Shown: in pieces, positions 1-12,069 of the stretch
Layout: every line of letters begins with the position of its first letter
Position numbering within the stretch: the stretch's first letter is position 1
NCBI GenBank assembly: GCA_023974075.1
Contig: CM043789.1
Location: 37,876,613 to 37,940,612, forward strand
Origin: Chaenocephalus aceratus
Taxonomy: Eukaryota > Chordata > Actinopteri > Perciformes > Channichthyidae
Length of the DNA: 64,000 bases
Direction of reading: 5' to 3'
The notes under the pieces: generated by a model
Told to the model about the DNA's origin: nothing
What the model saw: the letters and a program-made list of their open reading frames with translations, nothing else
The model's database searches: none
Translations under genes and position numbers: made by a program

Positions 1-3000
1 TGTTTGGACGGGAACAGAGTTATCTTAAAGCGCTCAAAAACATTAAATCGCATCTTCAAACTACTTCTGACAAAGTTTTCGGAAACCACACCATAGGTCA
101 AAAAGGCGTAGACTGATAAATGAAGCCATGGTGACTGTTTCATTTTTTCACAATCATTTTTTTGTGACTCAGAGTCTTGTTTTACGAGCGCTGTGTGCCG
201 TTAAATAAAAAACATTGCTTCCAACGTGCTCTACTCTGCTGAATGTTACATAATATCAATCAAGACATTTTAAGCTTTTAAGCTAAATAGATATACGCAT
301 GAAAACAGCTGGAAAGAGTCTGCAAAATGCCAGAAACATAAGAGCCAGACACTGTACTGGTACTATAGGAACACGATAGAACAGCATTTTGTTTAGACAT
401 CTCTCAAATGTTGATGATATCTAAAACACAATTAAAGTAAAAAGATAACCAACAGCTCAATGTGCAAGGCCGTTGTCCAATCTTAAACTGCAGGCACTTT
501 TCTCCACCAACCACAGATCTATAAATAGTAAACATGACACACAACACACTAACCCCCTAACACAGTAGAATCTGCGTCTGACATCCAGCGAGGGAAAAAA
601 AGACTTCCCTGTTGTTTCAAAACACTCATGTAATATTCATTGAGCAAGTGACCTAATAAAGGAGAGCATACCATTATGGATTGCACAATCAAATCCCCAG
701 TTCTGAGGAGAAACATGTCCTGGAAATTCAAGATACACTGAGTGCTGTGAAACACCTTCTTTTCAATATCCGCCCAACAGGTTAATTCGGTCTCAGTCCA
801 ACATGATTCACCTTGGTTTGCAGACACACTCTTGTCGAGCCTATTACTGTTGCCATTTTCTCTGACGCCACAGCAGTAGCACCTTCCTCACTGTCTCATA
901 TTGCCAATTTCTGTTTTTCTTTCTACACAGGTAAGGCACCATCTAGGCAAAACATAGACTGAAAACAGAAATACTGCTGCCATTTGAATAATCTTGGCTA
1001 CCCCTCCTGCTCCTCAATCACTAAAGGAGGATGAAGCATGAGACAGGAACACAGCACATCTGCAGAGACAGACAGGAGTGCACTGCAATGGTTTTACTGG
1101 CCTTCTCATCTAACGTGTCTGGACATCCTCTGACAAACCCTCTCAACATCCTGTCCTGTCCAGGGCAGGAAATACAGCAAGAAAAGACAAAGAGAAAGAC
1201 ATGGACGGTCACATAGGCGGATATCAATAGTGTCCATCCTGAGAAAAACATTTCAAAATCAAAGACCCACAGAGGACACATTGTTACCTCCTGACACAAC
1301 CCTCTCCACACCCACTATTACCACAACACCCATGCTTCAATGAAGGAAATGAACAGCATACCTTTTTTTCCTTACTCACACACAGATTCTTCAGCTTATT
1401 CTTTAATCTTTTTCAATTATTCAGGGCGTTGGGGGGATGAGGGAAAAGATGGGTCCAGGTTTCCCAGAAGGCCTTCTCTCCCTGCTGCTCTCTCCTGCAA
1501 TTGTCAATCTTTAACCTCGGCTGCAGGCTGCCGATTGGCTTGAGCGCCACACGGAGGCGCCTGATTGGGTGCTCGGCTCGGTGTGCCACACGGGCTCCCT
1601 TCTCCCCGCTCTCCTCAGCCTCAGTGCTGCAATGCAGAGAGGACTGCTCCTGCTAAAAAGCCTCCTCAAAACCCAGGCTCCCGCTGCCTTTAAAGCACAT
1701 ACGGACATTTAGCAGTCACTCATGTAAGATGCCGCTCTACGGGCTAGACAGGGAGAGGATCAGATTCCCTCCCTCACTGTGCTCTCAGCCAGTGTATCTG
1801 TATGGCATCCATTTTGAACACTCTCTCTCTCTCTCTCTTCTCCTCTCTCTCTCTGACCACTGTGCGCACCGCACACAAACAGCACGTACACACGACACAA
1901 GTCAAATCTGCTGTAAAAGACCTCATGCGGCTTATTATGTGGCCCAGCATGTTGATATGCAGCATGGGCCTGATGCTGGACACAAAGACAGGACTGGAAA
2001 TGTCACAGGCCTCCCAGACAGCATGGAGGGACTAAACCCCTCCCTCCTTCTCCCCCTCTCTTTCTCTCTCTCTGCAATGCTTCTTCAACATATCCTGTCT
2101 CATAATCAATACCTGCCTGGAGACTTGAGTGTGAGCACCAACAAGACGGCATTAACATGAATTAGAAAATGAGAGGAACGCCATGTATTTTCCCATCATC
2201 TGTGAGATCTTTTTTATGTTTGATCAAATGTCTGCATTTCTTTTAATCACCATTGAGCAGGATTTTTTTTTTCAAATGCACAGAATTAAAGCACATTGGT
2301 TTATATGCAGTGCAATAGAAGTATCCCTCATCACATCCAGGCCAACATGTCAAGGCCAACTACATTAACTACGCAGTTCCAAGAAGGTCAAAAGGTGGAT
2401 ATTAAATACACACACCAAACTGAACAGGCTGTCTGTGTCGGTTTACCCCAATCCTCACACCATAGTTGAATGAAGGGATTAGACAAATTACCCAGCACCA
2501 TTCACAAAACACTGAGGGGGGGATTTGCTGTTTCAGTCAATGCTCCTGGACTCTGGTCAAGCAACATTATGTGCGTCATTATATACAGGCTCTAGTTTCC
2601 TTTGGTTATATATAAAACACAGCATTTGTCATCCACTAAGAATAACAAACAGATATGCCCTATTCCACAGGGAATATATCCAATTCAGGAATAAACGACA
2701 ATCTTGATACACTGGCAGAAAGACACAATTAATAACTACATTTAAAAATAAATCTGATTCATGCACACAGGAAACTGACATGAATACATGGATAAACAGA
2801 ATCTAACCTGGTCGACTTCAAACAGGTTTTCAAGCCTCTCTGGATGAGATGAGGTTTCTATGCAGAGCCTTTTCAGAGGAAGTCCTTCCCTTCTCCTTCC
2901 CTTCTTTCTCACATACAAATACCCAGTGTGCTTGGAGCAGAGGGACAGAAAGGGGAAGCTCTCTAAAATGGCTGACACTCGGTAGCAGAGAACAACACTG

Positions 3001-5690
3001 GGAGGCAGTGCACAGGCAATTCCTCCAACCCTGTGAGAAATAATCTGCTCCGGCATATTTACTCCTAGATATTTTTGGAAAACCGGTGAGCGGCTTACAG
3101 GTTTAGGCCTGTTCAAAGCATGATTCGCCAGGTAAATTATGTAATTGTGGTGAGGTGAACTTGGTGTGTGGCGTAGAATCATTTACAATCTGTTTTTTAT
3201 TCCCATGTTAGTCTGGTAAACAATTGCTGCTTTGCTCTCGCTCCAGTCTGAGGCCTAAATTAAACTTGCTGTGCTGTCAGTTTACCATCTGTTAATTCCT
3301 CTGGGGACTCCCCTCTGCACTGCTCCCTGTCTCTGCCATCCTGGATCCCTCACCAGGCTTGCCATGTTGATCGCATATAGGCCAGGGCCAGCCACAAAAC
3401 CTCTTTTATGATCTTGACAAAAGAAAAAGCAGATTAAAGTCAGTGTTCTATGAATGTACAATGACCTTACACTTGACCTGTGACCCCCTACCGTCCTGTT
3501 AGCAGACACTGCACCATGCTATGCTCTCCTTTAAAGCTCCACTCCTATGCTGTGGGGTGACAAATGATCTTTCCCCTCCCCCAGTCTGTCAGAGAAACCT
3601 GTATTATTACCCAGGCACACACACAGTAGCTGGTGCCTTATCAAGAGATGTGTGAAATAATAAAAATAAGGCTTACCTCTGTGGATGCATGGCTACAAAA
3701 CTCTGTGTGATATGCAATGCTTATTTAAACATGGAGGACAGCCCTGTCAGCCCTCACCCTGCTCAGAGCACAGCCACGGCTCTCCAAGCTGTCCGACACA
3801 CTGCTCTGATAGAAGGCGCGCAGAGACTGGCCACACATGCCGAGAGAATGAAAGGCAGCTGCTGATTGGCTAGTGCATTTCCTGGCTGCTTGTCTTTTGT
3901 TCAGCACAGGCAAGCTCATACGCAGTACTCAGAGCAAGAGGAGCTAGGCCCAAATAAAAAGTCAGCCTCTGTACACATATCAGTTACTATTAGGACTGTA
4001 TACCGCTGTTGTTGTTTCAGTTATAAAGAAGGCCTCTGGTGTAAGGGAAGTCAGCAGATGTGCACACAAAGAAAGGCCTGTGGCTGTATTCCTAAGGAGT
4101 TCTCAACCTCAAGTTCAATCAACCTTTATGGGAAATATTAATACACTGCTTAACAAATAAAGGCAATGAGTAAACAGACGCTAAATGAAGTGTACTGTGT
4201 CTCCTTGGCCTATAAAGGTTTAACAGCAAGGTCGGAAATGCAGACTGAATTAGTCATGTGATTTGCCTGACGCTTGCTTTTGAACTGATGTGATCTCATG
4301 GTAACAATGTGGTTCCGCATAGACAAGATTACGCTGTTAAAGCAACAGTGACTTTCAGTTTTTTATATATCATTTCAACATGATTCAGCAAGATCTTCAA
4401 AGAAATGTGTGGTAACTCAGAACACGTTGTTGGCACAGTCCTCTTGCACTATATTAGGGACTTCTTGTCTTGATTTTGTTTGCCTAATCTTTAGAAACAT
4501 GTATTTTTTAATTACAGCTGAGTTTGCTTTTGATTGAATGAATTCCCCATAAGTCAAGGAGGATGTTTATTAATTGCAAATGTTAGCAAAGCTTTTATAA
4601 TCTTTTCCTGTTGTTCAAAATGGATGCTATACATCAAGATGTCTTTTAATTCAAACTTAAAATAGCTTTTGAAAAATCCATTATCATTTTGACAAAAACG
4701 TTTTTATCTTAAGTATTTTATGGTGTTATAATTTATTTACTCACATATGCAAAGTGTGTGCAGCTCCCATACACGTACCAGAGAACTCTCAGCACACACT
4801 CACATCTAGAAGCAGGGAGGACTTAGTGTGAGAGATATGTATGCTGATTGTCTGAAGATGAGCAAAGCAATATAAATGGATTATTCCAACATTATAACCA
4901 TAAAATAACTTGCATGCAATATCAAATGATGTTTGATTGCACATACACTTTTGGAAAAAAGTAGCAAATAACATGACAATAGCAACATTATGTCTACATT
5001 TAGGTAAGACATTTAAAAGATGCTACCTGCATACAGATTAGCCGATGATCCTTTTCATATCTCTTCAAATCTATAGAATTATTTAATAAATGTGTGTCTC
5101 CCGAAGACTGGTCCTGGTTGAATGCACATTGTGAATATTTAATGGAAGTACCAGTATGCCATCTATCCAACATCGAACAGCAGAATATGTTATGCATCAC
5201 TTGTAAAGTCACACTCTGGTGGGTTGATTTGTTTGAAGGGGAAAACAAAAATGATTGTGTCTCTGTAGCTAAAACATTGTGAGATGGAATGCATTGTTAC
5301 ACTTGGCGATAATGCTAATTGCACTCTGCTTTTTGTAATTTATAAAATGTGACTGCTGTGAAAAAGTCTGCACTGCTCATTTGACTGTGGCCTCTCCCGC
5401 TAAAGGGCGAAAGACAGCAGTGACCTCTTGTGGGGAAACTCATAACAGCTCAGTGCACACCAGCCCAGGGATTCTCAAAGGTCAATAGCAAGAAATTAGG
5501 CTGTATATATAAAGAAGAATCACCAGATAAATAAGTTCACCTAGGAGTCCATTGTGAAAAAAGGCTTTCAGATGTGTTGACATTATAAGCAGGGGATGCA
5601 TATGAGTGTACAATGTAGGATGGAGTATAATGGTTTAAGCCTGCATCCATGTATTCCCTCAATGGGTTAACAGTTTGAACTGACTGTTAG
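1..5690. other. Non-coding flank upstream of ncoa3
   Basis: No open frame here resembles a known protein, and the short frames present are what AT-rich DNA gives by chance. The stretch holds a CT-rich run around 1,821-1,851, a promoter-like patch at about 1,500-1,720 (separate entry) and a GC-richer patch near 3,700-3,900 with a CCAAT box on the minus strand. In human, ZMYND8 lies head-to-head with NCOA3, so this could be the 5' region of a divergent gene. I saw no exon of zmynd8. Confidence 0.5.
1500..1720. promoter_or_regulatory. Promoter-like GC-richer patch with two CCAAT boxes
   Basis: Within AT-rich surroundings this patch carries two inverted CCAAT boxes (ATTGG near 1,533-1,537 and 1,564-1,568) and is GC-rich with several CpGs. 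A short frame starting ATG near 1,632 is open but resembles nothing known. It could be a promoter or enhancer of a neighbouring gene on either strand. The evidence is composition and box motifs only. Confidence 0.25.
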
Positions 5691-6262
5691 ACAGAGGTGG
5701 AAGAAGTACTCAGATATTTCACTTCAGTAAAACTATCAGAGTGAAGGAATACTGTGTTGCAAGTAAAAGTCCTGTATTCAAAATGTTACTCAAGTAAAAG
5801 TACAAGCATATTGGCCTCTAAATATACTTAAAGTACCAAAAGTAAAAGTACCCTTTATGCAGATCGGCCCATTTCAGAAAAATATAACTTTCAGAAGGAC
5901 TATCAGCTAAATGTACTTCAGTATCAAAAGTGAAAGCACCTGATATGCAGAATGCACAATATTATGTTATTATGGTTATTGTACATCTAAGAGCATTTTA
6001 GAATGTAAGTTGGTCAATACTTAAAATACTATGTAGATTAATATAACATATTACTGCAATATACCATATCAGCTTATTATGTGTCACTATATGAAATAAA
6101 TAACTGAGTGTTAAATAAATGTAGTGGAGAGAAAAGTAGAATATGTGCCTCTACATTGCAGTGGAGTATAAGTATAAGGTGGCATTAAATGGATAGACAC
6201 AAGTAAATCATAAATATCTCAAATTAAGAACGGTACTTGAGAAAATATACTTTCATCCACTG
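5691..6262. repeat. Old teleost DNA-transposon-like repeat (GGTGGAAGAAGTACT family)
   Basis: It opens with ACAGAGGTGGAAGAAGTACT and closes with the imperfect reverse complement near 6,246-6,262. The interior is full of 'AAGTAAAAGT' words. I know this sequence type as a very common non-autonomous interspersed repeat in fish genomes. A related copy in the opposite orientation lies at about 50,958-51,448. No coding capacity is visible and no clean target-site duplication was found. Confidence 0.6.
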
Positions 6263-9060
6263 TCACTAGGCTACCACTTAGCCTATTTGGTTTAGCTAGC
6301 TTCTCCACGGCTATGTCACTAAATTGCAGGTACACCTTTAAAAAAAACGTGTACCGAAAACAAAATAAACAAGAAATAAACGTGGGGAATGTTTTCACAT
6401 AAGTTAATTTTTACATTTCTTGCCAATAAACGTCAACATCTTCACACGTGGCTTGTAGTTAATTAGCTAGTGAGTTAGCTTCAGGTAACACTTAACAGGG
6501 ACTATTAGCAAAGGACGTCATGACAAATCACACTAAGCCTGTACTTTAACCAGATGTTTAAACTTATAACTGTGGTGACACAGCACATAATATAACATCA
6601 TCAGGTGATATATATATATTATGTCACCTTAGTCAGGCTCCACTTTTAGTTTATTTGGTGTCCATCCTGCAGAGCGGTGTTGTTCTGAAGTGGCCGGCTG
6701 GTAATGAGGCCTGCTGTCCCCAAGATGGCGCCCAAGCCAGACTTTGCCTACTCAGGTAATTCCTGGAAAATCTTCAAGTGTTCCTTTGATTCAATGCCTT
6801 AAATATCATATGGCTTTATGTAAATGTTTTTTTAAGCATTCTTCTTTCATCTTTATCTCAACGCAGATACCTTGAAATCTGGTCACTTTCTTTGCCTATA
6901 ATTAATTATTTATTTTTCATTGACATTTACCAGAGCTGCTATTAAAAAATCAATAGTCTAACATGCAAAACGCTATTTAAAGCAAACTGTGTCTACACCC
7001 ACATCTTGAAACTATATAGCCTACAAATACAAATAATTGTAAGGTCTTGCTTTAGTGCCTTGTATTTTTCTGAGGTATGAAACAGATTGTATTTATCGTT
7101 TTATTCGAAAGAGGACTGTTTTTTAAAATGTGCATTACTGAATTATTGATTATATGAAATGGAAAAGTATGTTACTATCCTTTATCAATAAAAGCATTTG
7201 ACAACAATATATTCTTTAGGTATAACTGTGTTTTTAGCTGTTTTCTACTGATTTTCTTTTTTATAAGTAATGCAGGGAAGCCAGAGGAACTATATCAATG
7301 ATTTGTATAACACAGATAACCCTGCTAACTGTAAACAACCATTAGAACGCCCCGAGCAACTAATAAACAAAGTGTATTACTGATCTTTAAACATTTTAGA
7401 GGCACCATGTCATGGTAATTCTGGGTTTTAAATGCAAAACACTTTATTGTCATCTTGCTTTAATGGTGTTATATCTAATAATGGCTGTGCATCAATGGCT
7501 GTGCAAGATGTTTGTGTGTGCTGTTGTATTGTATCTGCAGAGAAATTGGGGGATGGGAATGGGTTTAGAGTAAAGAAAGGCATGCTGTTAGCTGTTTGCA
7601 GGTAAACTAATCTGAATACATTAATGATTATGGGGCTATCTCCTGTCCTTTCAAACGGTTATCTCCTGTCCTTTCAAAGTAGAGAAGCTGAGTAGGGAGG
7701 GGGGATGGGATAAAGTGTCTCACACTCTTTGAGGGGGAGGTCAGTTTGCCATGTTTTGTGGGGGAAGGGGCACAAACACAGAGGGCCACCGGGCCCCTCT
7801 TTGGGTCTCCATGGAATGTAATTGAGGCTCTCTCACTCAGAAAGACATACAAACAGACCAAAAACACACACTACAAAAATGAAGGAAAAACTATTTGTGT
7901 TCTTTTAAAAACTGTTGGTGACTTCATCACTTCACCAGGCTCTAACATAAACAAACCATCTGCATTGATCTGAGTAATCCACATGTAATCATGATTTTAA
8001 AATATATATTTGTTGTGACTAATTCACAAATAACCTATTATCCATCCTTATAGTTGTGTAACAATTCAGAAAATACTCTTGGTCTGTCAACACAAGCTTT
8101 GTCTGAGTAACTTTTGTGAATTGGTTGCACAACAGATAATGCTATGACTTTGGTAATGAACCTCCTCAGTTGCTTTGCTTTAACCAAATAATTTGTATGG
8201 ACAACTATGTAGGCCTACTACATGCAAACCCTTGAATGTTTTCACCTCAAAGTTTGTATAGACTGATTGCAAAATTATTTTCAGACTGGAAAGAACAAGT
8301 AGGGAGCTAATTACCAACTCTGCCTCTTCTCTTCACCCCCCTCTCACCCTACTCTCCCTCCATGGTTGGAACATACTCCCTCCTCAGTAGTAAACATTTA
8401 AAACTAGTGTTTCTGAGAGATCACCATGGAGACAGTTTCTACCATCCTCTGTGGATACTCAGGGGCCGACGGTGGCTCCACTCACTTCAATTAATACATC
8501 TGACACTGGATTCAAAATCTGTGGGGCATCAGGCTGTACATGATGGCATCTAAGTGAGTGGCATTTACAGACATAATTGCAAGGTACTAAAAACCCAATT
8601 GTGTTGCAGCGGATAGAGTGCCCTGTTTAACATTATGGAGACTATAAATCACATTTGCAATTTAAAATGTGGGCATTATATTTATTTCTGTTTTACACAT
8701 CGCTCACCCTGTCAAATTGCCTTTTGCACTGTTCAGCTTCATTGGAAGTCTACCATCATACAATTTGTTTAAAGGCCAAATGCCCACTTGGGTTCTTTTT
8801 AATATTTAAAAACAGTGATTCATTTATATTAAGCAAAAAATATCGTTATAATTTATGTAAAAATGAATAGCATTATAAAGCAATACTCTAGGGGTATGAC
8901 AAGTAATTTGCATAAAGCTGCTTTCCTGCCGGCCTATAAATAAGTTTTGTAATCTCTCCTCTAATAATATCAGTGACTGCTGCTCATATCGCCTATGGGT
9001 ATTGCTCTACGTGTAGTTCGCATAAAGAACATGTCCAACCGTTCGAAGCGTCTTTCAAAG
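6263..9060. other. Non-coding stretch before the ncoa3 promoter
   Basis: Mostly AT-rich sequence with no recognisable gene. One patch at 6,660-6,760 looks like a first exon: a YY1-type AAGATGGCG word whose ATG (6,726) opens a ten-codon frame running to a GTAATT donor-like site at 6,757. I could not match that peptide to any protein. Nothing else stands out. Confidence 0.5.
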
Positions 9061-9165
9061 GGAAACCTCCTACATTACCCAGAATCCCTTTCGCTCTGCT
9101 TACAAACTGGCTCCCTCCGCTCGGGGAGTGTTTCGCATTTAAACAAACACGGTCCTGCCGAAGAT
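9060..9165 (+). promoter_or_regulatory. ncoa3: ncoa3 core promoter with ZNF143-like and YY1 motifs
   Basis: This is a CpG-containing region just upstream of the putative first exon. CTACATTACCCAGAATCCC (about 9,070-9,088) resembles the ZNF143/THAP11 'SBS' motif common in TATA-less vertebrate promoters. AAGATGGCGG (9,161-9,170) is a YY1 motif, which typically lies just downstream of the transcription start. Together they suggest a TATA-less, broadly active promoter starting roughly at 9,120-9,160. The exact start is not visible from sequence. Confidence 0.6.
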
Positions 9166-9226
9166 GGCGGAGAGTTTGTAGAGGCGTAAAAAGAAACTGC
9201 TCTACTCAATGAAAGCGTCGAAGCCG
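9140..9226 (+). other. ncoa3: ncoa3 exon 1 (5' UTR, non-coding)
   Basis: A first exon is inferred from the promoter motifs and a strong donor, CCG|GTGAGT, with the exon ending at 9,226. The 5' end is approximate. It contains two upstream ATGs: 9,164 (five codons, MAESL, stop 9,179-9,181) and 9,209 (open through the donor into exon 2). Assignment to ncoa3 rests on strand, the lack of another gene in between, and the NCOA3 gene plan of non-coding first exons. Transcript data would settle it. Confidence 0.6.
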
Positions 9227-11513
9227 GTGAGTTTTCTGCAGTTAGTTTACGTTTTATTTATACATAAGTTTTGGACAGGGAGTGTAGTGTGTGTTTGAAA
9301 TGTGCACATTAGTCCCAGAGAGATAGTCGGTGTTGCTCCGCTTCCGAGCAGGCTGTGGTTTCATAAGCTACCGTGATACAACGAGCCACCTTACCGCTGT
9401 CTGTGTGTTATGGAAGATCTGTTATGATATCAATGGCTCTTAAACTTTCAATAGAATACTGTTTTACATTAAGCCTGGCATGTTTTGCCTTTTCTACCGG
9501 TTATTTTTCCTTTAGCTACAAAGTTTACGAGATACAGGCTCTCTGATTCACTGTAGCCTAACGTTAGCTGTTATTGCTCCACACTGATATGAGTAAACTC
9601 GTTTGTGTTTAAAAACCTATGTTAACTTTGTAGAGACACTGGGCTGTGTTCAGCGTCCAAAACACTATAGATTACCTTTGGAAACAGTTTTTTCCTTTTT
9701 TCCCCAGCAGTTTTGGTACACACGGGGCTGCAGGAATTGTATGTGTTCACAGCTCAACGTTAGTTACACCGCAGTCGTTTTCTTGGCTGACATAATACAA
9801 TTGTTTATTGGTCATTTGTTACGGTTGTTCAGCCTGCACCGTCAGTTTAACGCAGAGTTAACTGGTTTTAACTCCATGTATATTCTTCTTTGATATATTT
9901 TTGCACAATTCTGCACACATGTTTGCACAGCCCTCCACTTAAATATTAAAAAAATACTGCAGTTTGTCATATATTCACATTGTACTACGTTTTTAAGTTT
10001 ATTTTGTATTTTTACATTTGGTGTAAATCCTTCGCTTTATTATAATTGTTTGAATGTTAAATCGTTTTTATAAAAAAAAAACATTTTCTTTTTATAATCG
10101 TTATGTTTCTGACCATACACCAAAGCAAAATCCTTGCATGTGACAACGTACCTGGCAACAAACTCGTTTCTGATCTGCCTTTTGTTGTGAACAAACACCA
10201 TGCAACACCAGCTAGACAAATGGCCAAACGAGAGGCACAAAATGTGTCTCTTTTCGTAAAATAGGTTTTTCTTAATCTTCGATACATTTCTGATGATAAC
10301 CAGCTGCATAACCACCTTGTATTTCCACGGTCCTCCACTGCTGACACCAAACTTGAACTGGTTGGCTCACTCTGGTTTAGAGAATCCTCAGCATCTGTTA
10401 TGTCTTTGCATAGCTGTAGTGAGATTATGCATCCGTGATTGTAATGGTTGGTATAATGGCCCATCACGGGATGATAAATGTTGCTTTTCACCGCTGATAA
10501 ATCATATTTAGGTGCATGATGTGTGTGAGGGAGAGACAGGCAGACTGGCTGAAGGAGATGGATGTGTTTCAGTGCAGGGAGGATGATCCCTCTCAGGGTT
10601 CAGGTAGAGTCCAGGTTTGCTTTCCCTGTGCTCGACAAGCTGCATGCTGAGTATTTGGGTGGTAAGAGGACATTCTTGAAGAGCGTGCTCATGTGTACGC
10701 AGACAATGAGGAGGTAGGTTAGTCATTCCACTGAAACGGTTGAGGTATAGGTGTGCTGTCGCTTTCTTCGCCTGGGGCCATCCCAGCCAATACTTGCAGG
10801 TATTTACAGCGCAGTTTCCACGTGAGAGATACTCAAAACCTCTTGCTGTTTTTGTTAGATTACCATACGGTTTAGCTGCCAGGATGTCGCTTACTGATGA
10901 ATGTTCCTGTTTGTATGATTTCATGCAGGCCAATCAATACGTAATCTGCAATATCTCACTAAAGGGAGCATTTAAATGGAAGGCAGCTGGGAATAAACAA
11001 GGGCGAATGGTGCAGTCGTCAGCCGTCAGATGAGCTAACTTGTCTTTATTTTGAGTCTGATGGAATGCCATTACTCAAGGTATTTTTGTAAGTGGTAGAA
11101 TGGCCACTGTGGGAACCCGTCCAATGAGCTGCTTCTACTCATATTCTTGGCAAACGGAGCCCCCGGTCCCCCATTCTCTGTCCCTTTATCTCCCACTTTC
11201 TTTCTCCCTCACACAGGGTGTCAGGCTGCGTTAACAATGAATCAATCTTTGGGGGGATTCTTTGACTGCAGATGGGGTGAAGAAGTGACTGGGATGCATG
11301 GCTTTCGCTCTTTGTCTGCCGGCCCCTGTGCTCTCAATAATTCATTAACTTATCACTTTTTCTCATGGGACTGGGAGAAGTCTCTCTGGTGGCAGATTCT
11401 TACATCAGATAGCTGATTGATAATCGAATGAGCACACGTTTAGTGGCATATTCAGTAATAACTCATCAAACATTTAAGCATCCGGTCCAAAGTACTATAC
11501 AATTGTAGAAATA

Positions 11514-11531
11514 TGTTGTTGTTGTTGTTGT
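11514..11531. repeat. Short GTT trinucleotide microsatellite
   Basis: About six tandem TTG/GTT units in intron 1. It is too short to suggest more than replication slippage. Confidence 0.8.
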
Positions 11532-11749
11532 TTTTACCAACAGACTAAGGAAATAAATGATATGGGAATCATGTGTGTCAGATAATGCATGGATGTAAAA
11601 ATATTCCCGTTGTGCCGTTCGTATTCATTCAGTGACGTCTTCAGCTTCTGGGTTTATATTTTTCAATTCTGTCTGTGTATTGATTGTTTCACTCCTTTTT
11701 ATGTCCAGAACAACTGTATTTTAAAAACTATACATATGTGTAGATGTAT

Positions 11750-12069
11750 TAGGGCTGATCGATTATGGCAAAAATCATAATCTCGATTATTTGGGTCAAT
11801 AATTGTAAATGCGATTATTAAATGCGATTATTCATTGACTTTGAAAACATCCATTTATTGGAGGAAAAAAATGTGAACAGTATGTTTTTAACAGTTGATT
11901 ACCCTGAACTTTAAATATAATTCACCTGGAAAACAGAAGAAAAAAATGTATTAAAAAAAAAGTAATAATAAAAAGAAAAATCGTTTTATTTTCGATTACA
12001 TTGTTTTCGTAATCGTTGCAAGCCATAATCGTAATTGCGATTTAAAATACTATTAATTGAGCAGCCCTA
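11750..12069. mobile_element. 320-bp hAT-type MITE with intact 8-bp target duplication
   Basis: The element runs from TAGGGCTGATCGATTATGGC to TTGAGCAGCCCTA, with TAGGGCTG/CAGCCCTA terminal inverted repeats. It is flanked on both sides by the identical octamer AGATGTAT (11,742-11,749 and 12,070-12,077). An 8-bp duplication is the hAT superfamily signature. The interior is AT-rich with GATTAT/ATAATC words and no coding capacity, so it is a non-autonomous copy moved by a transposase encoded elsewhere. Confidence 0.9.

Noticed and set aside
3350..3435. Possible minus-strand mini-exon with donor-like GTGAGG and pyrimidine-rich upstream
   Set aside because: The acceptor would be AAG, there is no coding match and no linked exon was found. 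Chance is likely.
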